Shown here piece by piece: positions 54,778 through 61,631 of a stretch of DNA of 64,000 nucleotides; the stretch's first letter is position 1; every line of letters starts with the position of its first letter. Below the pieces are notes generated by a model. It ran no database searches. It had not been told where the DNA came from and worked only from the letters and a program-made list of their open reading frames with translations. Origin of the DNA: Planctomycetota bacterium (GTDB lineage Bacteria > Planctomycetota > GCA-002687715). Location: contig SIAO01000005.1 of assembly GCA_009691765.1 (NCBI GenBank), positions 1 through 64,000 on the forward strand, given 5' to 3'. The position numbers and the translations under genes were made by a program.

Positions 54778-55668
54778 CTACTGAAGCATGCGCGAAATAC
54801 CGTTGGAGACTTCGGTGACTTGCGTATTTGACGGTGCCACCGTCGCGTAGGCGAAGTGCAAAGTAATTCCGCTGAGCGCTATGAGATTCGGCACCACCAC
54901 AACAGCGGTGGCATTGCCCTGAGCATCGAGGGCGCCGATGAAGTTCTGGAAGATCGTGGGCATGCTCCAGCCGATTGAGACGAGCTGGCCACTGAGATTG
55001 ATGGGAACCTCGAAGACGCCGCCGAGAGGTGTAGACGGAGACGCGAGTTCGGACACAGCGATGATATAGAGGTGATAGGGCACCGTCGGGGCTGCGAGCA
55101 CTAAGGGTTGCACAGAACCGATATTCCATGTCGCTGCGGCCGAGAGACCGGCCTGATACACCCGCGTGTTGCGCGTGTAGATGTTGTCGCCGTTGGGTGC
55201 GGAATTGTTGTTCGTCTGATTGCCTGCGGCATAGAACGACACTGGCCCTGCGGCGATGGCGCCGGGCGTCACATTGGCGCTCCAAGATGTGACCGTGGTG
55301 CCAGTGCCGGTGTGGTTCACGTGGTTCGGACCATTCTTCTGAGTGGTGCTGTTGTTCGTGAGCGACCAGCCGCTGAGGTAGGTGCTGGATGAGTCCTTGC
55401 CCATGAACTGAAAGCCGTGCTTGATGCTTGGCGTAGTGCCGAAGGCTGCTGAAATGGTGGCCGTGCCGCCAGTGAAGCTCGGGCTCGCTGTCAGGGTGAA
55501 CTGCGCGGGGCCTGCGTTGAGCGCGGCTCCTGTGTGACACGCGGTGCAAGCCGCCTCGGTAGAACCACCGGTGAACCCTGCAGGCGGGCCACCCGTGAAA
55601 GCCACGGCGCCCACAAAAATGGCGCAGAACGCAAACGCGATACGAAGTGTGTTTGGAATGATGCGCAT
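54778..55668 (-). CDS. Secreted choice-anchor-V/Reeler-type protein with haem c motif
   Basis: 296 residues. Signal peptide (MRIIPNTLRIAFAFCAIFVG) then PPAGFTGGSTEAACTACHTG, the typical opening of choice-anchor V domains. The CTACH also fits haem c attachment. The following beta-sandwich (FTLTASPSFTGGTATISAAF onward) ends with SNGISRMLQ. A threonine/asparagine-rich region around 110-165 may be surface-exposed. No C-terminal sorting tail is seen. It is flanked by hairpin repeats on both sides. Confidence 0.75.
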   Translation of the reverse strand: MRIIPNTLRIAFAFCAIFVGAVAFTGGPPAGFTGGSTEAACTACHTGAALNAGPAQFTLTASPSFTGGTATISAAFGTTPSIKHGFQFMGKDSSSTYLSGWSLTNNSTTQKNGPNHVNHTGTGTTVTSWSANVTPGAIAAGPVSFYAAGNQTNNNSAPNGDNIYTRNTRVYQAGLSAAATWNIGSVQPLVLAAPTVPYHLYIIAVSELASPSTPLGGVFEVPINLSGQLVSIGWSMPTIFQNFIGALDAQGNATAVVVVPNLIALSGITLHFAYATVAPSNTQVTEVSNGISRMLQ

Positions 55669-55916
55669 AACAGAACCCCCGGTGCCAGAGCTTACCGCCC
55701 CGCAACATGCAAACGGTATTCAAAAGGCCTCTAGAATTGAGGCTCCATGGCGCCGCTGCATATTCCGGCAAAAGTAAGCGCAGGCGGAGCATGCTCCTGA
55801 GGGGGTGAAGCATTTCGTTCGAGGCATCCGAGCCGAAATGCGGAATCCCTTCAGGCCATGGGCAACCCGCGCGAACCACCGCCCACGCGAACCACCGTGC
55901 ATTCGACCTCAGACAC
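55669..55916. other. Intergenic region between choice-anchor gene and ppsA
   Basis: The 248 bases contain, from the left, the upstream region of the choice-anchor gene (about 100 bases, no recognised promoter), then hairpin repeat copy B, then about 35 bases before the ppsA stop. The only structure seen is the repeat. Confidence 0.6.
55765..55882 (-). repeat. 3'-end hairpin repeat, copy B
   Basis: Begins about 35 bases after the ppsA stop in its sense direction. It shares GCGGTGGTTCGCGCGGGTT and CTGAAGGGATTCCGCATT with copy A. The core stem GCATTTCG/CGAAATGC (55810-55817 with 55834-55841) is perfect over eight bases, with loop TTCGAGGCATCCGAGC on the plus strand. Confidence 0.7.
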
Positions 55917-58595
55917 TCAGATCGTGAGGGGGCGCTCGCTCGTGGCTTGCGCGAGGCCAGCCTCCGCCCTTGCAACCGCTTGGCGCACCACCATCAGGGT
56001 GTCGGGGGTGACAGAGATAGAAGTGATCCCACATTCCACGAGGAAAGGTGGCACCTCGTTGGGGAAGTCCGATGGCGCCTGACCGCATATGCCAATCGGC
56101 AATCCCGCGTCTCTGAAGGCTTTCACGGCGGCGCGAATCATGGTCTTCACGGCGCTGCTGCGCGCATCCACCGCGTAGGGATAGCGCTCGAGGTCGTCAC
56201 GCGACACGGCATAAACCGTCTGCACAAGGTCGTTGCTGCCAATGCTGCCGCCATCCAAACGCATGCTCGCAATGAACGCATCCGCTTCGATGACATTGCT
56301 GGGCAATTCGATCATCAGATAGACCGGTACGCCTGTTTCCGGCGCGAGACCGCGATCGTCCATGAGCTGGCGCACATCGCGTCCTTCTTCAGGCGTGCGA
56401 CAGAACGGCACCATCACTTGCAAGTTGTCCAAACCGAGGTCGCGACGCACCGCGCGCAACGCTTCGCATTCGAGTTCGAAGGCCGGCAAGAAACGCGGAT
56501 CGACATAACGCGACGCACCGCGCCACGCGATCATCGGGTTTTCTTCGCAGGGCTCGAACAACCTGCCGCCAAGAAGCTCGCGGTATTCGTTCGACTTCAA
56601 ATCGGAGAGCCGCACCAACACCGGACGAGGATGGAAAGCCGCGCAGATCAGGCCCACGCCCATCTTGATGCGATCCACGAAGAATTCGCGCTTGTCGGCG
56701 TAGCCTGCAGTGCGTCGGTCAATGGCACCCAACATGCCGCGAAGTTCTGCTTTCGGTTCTGCGCGCAGACGCTCGGCGTAGTGCGACAACTCCGGCAGCA
56801 CTTCGCCGGTGTCATGGAAGTGCCAGAGTTCTTCGCGATAAGCGAGGGCCAAGGGGTGAATGCCAACTTCTGCTGTCAAGATGAACTCGATACGCGCAAG
56901 GCCGACGCCATCCGCGGGCAGCATGGCATCGCGCAACGCCTTGTCCGGGAACCCAACGTTGAGATTGATCTTGGTGCGCAACTGAACGGGCTCGCCGAGA
57001 TCCACTTCTTCCACAATCCACGGGTGCGTGCCTTTGTAAACAGAACCGATTTCGCCTTCGGCGCACGAACCCGTCACTTCCATCAAGGGTGTCAGAACTT
57101 CGGTGGCTTTCTCGGCGCCCACGATGGCGGGAATGCCGAATTCACGCGCGATGATGGCTGCATGCGAAGTGCGTCCACCACGCTCGGTCACAATGAGTGA
57201 CGCTTCCTTCATCATCGGTTCCCAATCGGGCGTGGTCATGCTGGTGACCAACACATCCCCACGATCGAACACACGCTCCTCCGCCGGAATCAGTTCGATA
57301 TCCTCGCCCTTGGTGATGCGATTGCGCAACGCGCGCTTCTTCAGAATCACTTCTTCATAGGATTGATAGACGCGGACTTTGCCAGCGCCGATGCGCGTAC
57401 CGACGGCTTGCCCCGTGACGAGCCGGCGACCTGAGGCTGTGAGTTCGCGCACCAACCCATCATCCATGCCGTAGCGCTCGAGCTTGTTCGTGACGTTGCG
57501 GGCGTGCACCGTTTCAGGGCGTGCTTGCACGATGAACAAATCGCCGGTGCGGCCATCTTTGGCCCACTCGATATCCATGGGCTGGCCGTAGTGATCTTCG
57601 ATCAGTAGCGCCATGCGCCCGAGATCGAGAACTTCTTCGTTCTTCAAAGCCCATGCGCGGCGCAACGCTGAAAGCACGTCCACACTCTCCGTGCTCGCGC
57701 CACCTTGCGCGGAATAGACCATCTTGCGGTCTTTCGCACCAAGGCTCTTGTGCACGATGCTCGGCCGGCCGCGGCGCAAGCCCTCTTTCCACACCGTGAA
57801 TGTGTCCGGCGAAACGCTGCCCTGCACCACCAACTCGCCGAGGCCGTAGGCCGCAGAGATATGAATCACACCACGGTGTCCGCTCTCTGGATCGAGCGTG
57901 AACAGAACGCCGGAACTCGCAAGGTCGGAGCGCACCATCTTCATGACGACGACGGCCAACGCTGCGCCAAGCGGGTCCATCCCGCGCTCGATTTGATAGC
58001 TCACCGCGCGCTCGGTGAAGAGACTGGCGACGCAGCGTTTCCAATGCAACACCACACTGTCGGCGCCGTGAATGTTCAAATACGACTCGCACTGCCCCGC
58101 GAAGGAGTTGAGCGCGCTGTCTTCGCACGTGGCTGAAGAACGCACCGCCACATCGACTTGCGGGCCATACATACGGCAGAGTTCGGCGTAGCCTTCGCGC
58201 AGCGCTGCGTCGATACGCAAAGACACTGGCGTCGCCACGACCAACGCGCGGGCATAGGCCGTGCGCGCATGCATCTCTAATTGGTCCTTCACAGCCGCTT
58301 CCGCGAAACACGCGTGCAAAGCATCGGCAAGGGTGCGAGTACGCGCCACGCGCATCCGCATGCCCGGAACTTGGCCATCGTCCTCAACGCTCTCGAAGAA
58401 GCGTTCTGGCACCTGGCCGTTCACAAAGCACTGAAAGGAAGCGGTGGTGCTGACGAAACCGTCAGGCACCCGCACACCTTTCGGCACCAGCGCGCCATAC
58501 ATTTCGCCTAAGGAAGCACCTTTGCCGCCAACATGGGCAGCATCGAGGCGAGAAAGATCTTTGAACCATAGGATAGTGGCTGTGGATTTATCCAT
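55917..58595 (-). CDS. ppsA: Phosphoenolpyruvate synthase
   Basis: 892 residues. N-terminal PEP/pyruvate-binding ATP-grasp domain (KGASLGEMYGALVP, VAVRSSATCEDSALNSFAGQ), swivelling phosphohistidine domain with catalytic His in RGGRTSHAAIIAREFGIPA, and a C-terminal PEP-utilising barrel with GSIGSNDLVQTVYAVSRD and catalytic Cys in IGICGQAPSD. It makes PEP from pyruvate and ATP, typical of gluconeogenesis. The ATG has a GGAG six bases upstream. Pyruvate phosphate dikinase has a similar layout, but this sequence has the PpsA signature and length. Confidence 0.93.
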   Translation of the reverse strand: MDKSTATILWFKDLSRLDAAHVGGKGASLGEMYGALVPKGVRVPDGFVSTTASFQCFVNGQVPERFFESVEDDGQVPGMRMRVARTRTLADALHACFAEAAVKDQLEMHARTAYARALVVATPVSLRIDAALREGYAELCRMYGPQVDVAVRSSATCEDSALNSFAGQCESYLNIHGADSVVLHWKRCVASLFTERAVSYQIERGMDPLGAALAVVVMKMVRSDLASSGVLFTLDPESGHRGVIHISAAYGLGELVVQGSVSPDTFTVWKEGLRRGRPSIVHKSLGAKDRKMVYSAQGGASTESVDVLSALRRAWALKNEEVLDLGRMALLIEDHYGQPMDIEWAKDGRTGDLFIVQARPETVHARNVTNKLERYGMDDGLVRELTASGRRLVTGQAVGTRIGAGKVRVYQSYEEVILKKRALRNRITKGEDIELIPAEERVFDRGDVLVTSMTTPDWEPMMKEASLIVTERGGRTSHAAIIAREFGIPAIVGAEKATEVLTPLMEVTGSCAEGEIGSVYKGTHPWIVEEVDLGEPVQLRTKINLNVGFPDKALRDAMLPADGVGLARIEFILTAEVGIHPLALAYREELWHFHDTGEVLPELSHYAERLRAEPKAELRGMLGAIDRRTAGYADKREFFVDRIKMGVGLICAAFHPRPVLVRLSDLKSNEYRELLGGRLFEPCEENPMIAWRGASRYVDPRFLPAFELECEALRAVRRDLGLDNLQVMVPFCRTPEEGRDVRQLMDDRGLAPETGVPVYLMIELPSNVIEADAFIASMRLDGGSIGSNDLVQTVYAVSRDDLERYPYAVDARSSAVKTMIRAAVKAFRDAGLPIGICGQAPSDFPNEVPPFLVECGITSISVTPDTLMVVRQAVARAEAGLAQATSERPLTI

Positions 58596-58698
58596 GGCTG
58601 ACTCCGAGGCACAACCGAAGCAGACACGACTTGGCTGGGGAGCCTACCGCGTCAACCCCTTGACCGCGAACAAAAGCGCTGAGTTTGTGGGTTTCGGC

Positions 58699-58896
58699 TC
58701 AGCGCGGGCTGGAACGGCGTCCGACTGTCCTCAGGTAGAAGCCGAAACCGACGCCGAGAACCACGAAAAAAAGCGCCGCGGTCAGGAGCAACGCGCCCCC
58801 TTGATCTTGGTAACGACGCCACAGCGTCTCGCCCAAGAATCCACAAAGCAAGATGAAACTGACGATGAGCACGCGATGGAACTTGATGAGTGTCAC
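58699..58896 (-). CDS. Small two-helix membrane protein
   Basis: 65 residues from a GTG at 58896, preceded by GGAGGTG eight bases upstream, which decides this start over longer readings. Two hydrophobic helices (LIVSFILLCGFLGETLW and LLLTAALFFVVLGVGFGFYL) and a basic tail RRSSPR. No family recognised. It lies upstream of ppsA in the same direction with a 103-base gap. Confidence 0.6.
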   Translation of the reverse strand: MTLIKFHRVLIVSFILLCGFLGETLWRRYQDQGGALLLTAALFFVVLGVGFGFYLRTVGRRSSPR

Positions 58897-58979
58897 AGGC
58901 TTCGCACCTCCAGCGGCTTCGATCATACGCCGCTTGCAAGGGCTTCCAGAGCCGCCAGCGCTGAGGTAGACATCAACCC

Positions 58980-59711
58980 ATGAGGGAAAGCGGCACTCCA
59001 AGAACGGTCGTCATTGTCGGAGCCTCAAGTGGCATCGGCGCTGCACTCGCTTGCATCTACAACAACCACGGTGCACGTGTGGTGGCCTTAGCGCGGCGAC
59101 AGATGGAGCTTGCAAAGCTGCCGACGGGCATCGCCACCATCGAGCACGACGTGCGCGACAGCGCCGCAGTTGCAGCCCTCGTCGAACGTATTGAGCGCGA
59201 ACATGGCCCCATCGACACGCTGGTCTACGCCGCCGGTGCAATGCCACGCATCACGCCCGACACTTGGGACACGGAACGCGACAAAGAAGTCATCGACACC
59301 AATGTCACCGGCCTGATGGCGTGGATGAATGCGGTTGCGCCTCGTTTGCAACAACGCGGCAGCGGGCATCTCGCGGCCATTTCGTCCATCGCTGGCGATC
59401 GCGGACGTCGCGGCTTCCCCGCCTACTGCACCTCGAAGGCAGCGACGAACACCTACATGGAGAGCCTGCGCAATCGTCTCGCGCGTCACGGTGTGAAAGT
59501 GACCACGATCAAACCAGGTTTCGTGGATACCGCGATGACGAAAGGCCTGGAGAAACTGTTCTGGATGGCCAGTGCAGAAACCGCAGCCGCACAGATTCGC
59601 AAGGCCATCGACAGCGGCAAGCACACTCGTTATGTCCTGCGCCGGTGGGCCCTCGTCGGGTTGGTGATTCGTTGCATCCCCTCCTTCGTGTTCCGCCGCA
59701 TGGACATCTGA
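58980..59711 (+). CDS. Short-chain dehydrogenase, DprE2-like
   Basis: 243 residues. NAD(P)-binding VVIVGASSGIGAALACIY, then DTLVYAAGAMP, Ser in ISSIAG and the catalytic YxxxK in YCTSKAAT are all present. GFVDTAMTKG and a late hydrophobic tail (LVGLVIRCIPSFVF) resemble DprE2, the reductase half of the decaprenylphosphoryl-ribose epimerase. Its stop shares TGATG with the FAD oxidase gene, so the two work as a pair. Confidence 0.82.
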   Translation: MRESGTPRTVVIVGASSGIGAALACIYNNHGARVVALARRQMELAKLPTGIATIEHDVRDSAAVAALVERIEREHGPIDTLVYAAGAMPRITPDTWDTERDKEVIDTNVTGLMAWMNAVAPRLQQRGSGHLAAISSIAGDRGRRGFPAYCTSKAATNTYMESLRNRLARHGVKVTTIKPGFVDTAMTKGLEKLFWMASAETAAAQIRKAIDSGKHTRYVLRRWALVGLVIRCIPSFVFRRMDI

Positions 59712-61126
59712 TGGCCACAAACTGGCCAGCCCCAACAACCGTCACGGGCTACGGTTTCGCGCAGAAGGCGCATGTGCCTGTCGTGGCGCCAGACACAGTG
59801 GATGCTCTCGCACACACCATCGAACAAGCGCGCCAGAGCGGAACCAGCATTGGCCTGCGCGGCGCGGGCCGCAGCTATGGCGACGCGGCGTTGAACTCGC
59901 GCGGCATCATCGTGGACTTGCGTCGACTGAACCGCATTCGTTCCGCCGATTGGTCCACGGGAGTACTGCGCGTCGAACCCGGTGTGACCATCGAGCAACT
60001 CTGGCGCGAAGGTTTGGTCCATGGTTTCTGGCCCGCTGTTGTGCCCGGCACGATGTTCCCCACCATCGGCGGTTGCGTTGCCATGAACGTGCACGGCAAG
60101 AACAACTTCAAAGTTGGAACCGTAGGCGATGCCACGGAATCGTTCGAGTTACTGTGCGCCAGTGGCGAGCGGCTGAATTGCTCACGCACGCAGAATGCAG
60201 ATGTGTTCCGCGCCGCCATCGGTGGCTTCGGAATGTTGGGCGTGTTCACCGAACTCACACTCAAACTCAAACGTGTTGCTACCGGCGACTTGATGGTCAC
60301 GCCGCTCGCGACAGCAAACATCGCTGACATGGTTTCTTTGCTCGCGAAGCGCGCAGCAGACAGCGATTACATGGTGGGCTGGGTGGACATGCTCGGCTCC
60401 GGTGCAGGTTTGGTGCACGTAGCTAACTACTGCACCACAGAAACTGGCGCGCCGGGTTCGAGTTTGCACGCGGCGCATCAAGACCTTCCTTCACGCCTGT
60501 TCGGATTGGTGCCCAAGCGCTGGATGTGGCCGGGGCTTTGGTGCGCACTCACCAAGCCGGGCATGCGCGCTGTGAACAGCATGAAACTCTGGAGTGGCGC
60601 CCGCCATGCGCGCGCGGGGAGCCAACGTCAAAGCCTCGTGGGTTTCTCATTTCTACTGGACTACGTGCCGCACTGGCGCAACGCCTATTTGCCTGGTGGC
60701 TTCTTGCAGTATCAGAGCTTTGTGCCACGCGCCGCTGCCGCCAGTGTGTTTGAAGAACAGCGCCTGATGGCGAAACGCGAAGGCATCCAGCCCTACCTTG
60801 GAGTGATGAAATTGCATCGCCCCGATGAGTTCTTGCTGACGCATGCTGTTGACGGCTACTCGCTCGCTTTGGATTTCCCGATTGCGGCGCGGCGCACGCA
60901 GCGGATGCAACGGCTCACGACACGCATGAACGACTGCGTGCTGGGCGCGGGTGGACGTTTCTATCCTGCGAAGGACTCGGTGATGGATGCGAGCGTGCTT
61001 GCGCGCTACGTACCACCGCAGAATTTGCAGCAGTTCCTCAGCCTCAAACAGCGCCTCGATCCGCAGCGTTTGTTTTGCACGGATTTCTCGCAACGCGCCT
61101 TAGAACCCCTGTTCCGCACGCACTGA
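59711..61126 (+). CDS. FAD-linked oxidase, DprE1-like
   Basis: 471 residues. PCMH-type FAD-binding domain with GLRGAGRSYGDAALNSRG, VEPGVTIEQLWREGL and FPTIGGCVAMNVHGKNNFKV, then a substrate domain. The motif RGAGRSYGDAA is shared with DprE1 and related alditol oxidases. With the DprE2-like partner it could epimerise a polyprenyl-linked sugar by oxidation then reduction. Decaprenyl-ribose itself is only known in mycobacteria, so the natural lipid here is unknown. Confidence 0.85.
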   Translation: MATNWPAPTTVTGYGFAQKAHVPVVAPDTVDALAHTIEQARQSGTSIGLRGAGRSYGDAALNSRGIIVDLRRLNRIRSADWSTGVLRVEPGVTIEQLWREGLVHGFWPAVVPGTMFPTIGGCVAMNVHGKNNFKVGTVGDATESFELLCASGERLNCSRTQNADVFRAAIGGFGMLGVFTELTLKLKRVATGDLMVTPLATANIADMVSLLAKRAADSDYMVGWVDMLGSGAGLVHVANYCTTETGAPGSSLHAAHQDLPSRLFGLVPKRWMWPGLWCALTKPGMRAVNSMKLWSGARHARAGSQRQSLVGFSFLLDYVPHWRNAYLPGGFLQYQSFVPRAAAASVFEEQRLMAKREGIQPYLGVMKLHRPDEFLLTHAVDGYSLALDFPIAARRTQRMQRLTTRMNDCVLGAGGRFYPAKDSVMDASVLARYVPPQNLQQFLSLKQRLDPQRLFCTDFSQRALEPLFRTH

Positions 61127-61211
61127 AGCAAGCTATGGTCGCCCCACAGAGGCGGCTATGCTGCACGCGCTTGAGCAGCGCAACTCGCGCAGCTCTTGCA
61201 GGAGCAGCACC

Positions 61212-61631
61212 ATGTACGACCCTCGCATTGTTGAACCCATGCGCACCGAAGCTCGCGGCTTTGGTTGCACCGAACTCTTGAGCGCAGAAGACGTGCACGC
61301 CGCACTCAAACAGCCCACGGGCACGGCGCTGGTTTTTGTGAACTCGGTCTGTGGCTGTGCCGCTGGTGGCGCGCGCCCGGGCTTGAAACTCGCACTGCAA
61401 CACGCCACCAAACCCAACAACGTGTACACCGTGTTTGCTGGTCAGTACAAGGAAGCCACCGCTGCCGCACGCGAGTACTTCCAGCCGTATCAGCCCAGCT
61501 CGCCGCAAATCGGTCTGCTGAAAGACGGACGCCTCGTGCACATGTTGCAACGTCATGACATTGAAGGGCGCTCCCCCGAAATGATTGCCGCGACGCTCAC
61601 CGCCGCCTTCGACACCCACTGCGCGAAGTGA
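61212..61631 (+). CDS. Bacilliredoxin, BrxA/BrxB family
   Basis: 139 residues from ATG 61212, with GGAG eight bases upstream. The family signature NSVCGCAAGGARPGL holds the CGC redox pair C47/C49, and the opening MYDPRIVEPMRTEARGFGC is typical. These proteins remove bacillithiol from proteins in Firmicutes and are also found elsewhere as thiol oxidoreductases. The stop overlaps the ATG of the aminopeptidase gene (TGATG). Confidence 0.9.
   Translation: MYDPRIVEPMRTEARGFGCTELLSAEDVHAALKQPTGTALVFVNSVCGCAAGGARPGLKLALQHATKPNNVYTVFAGQYKEATAAAREYFQPYQPSSPQIGLLKDGRLVHMLQRHDIEGRSPEMIAATLTAAFDTHCAK

Noticed and set aside
54647-55975. 442-codon minus-strand frame across the choice-anchor gene
   Set aside because: It overlaps the choice-anchor gene in another frame. 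The latter has a signal peptide and a known domain.
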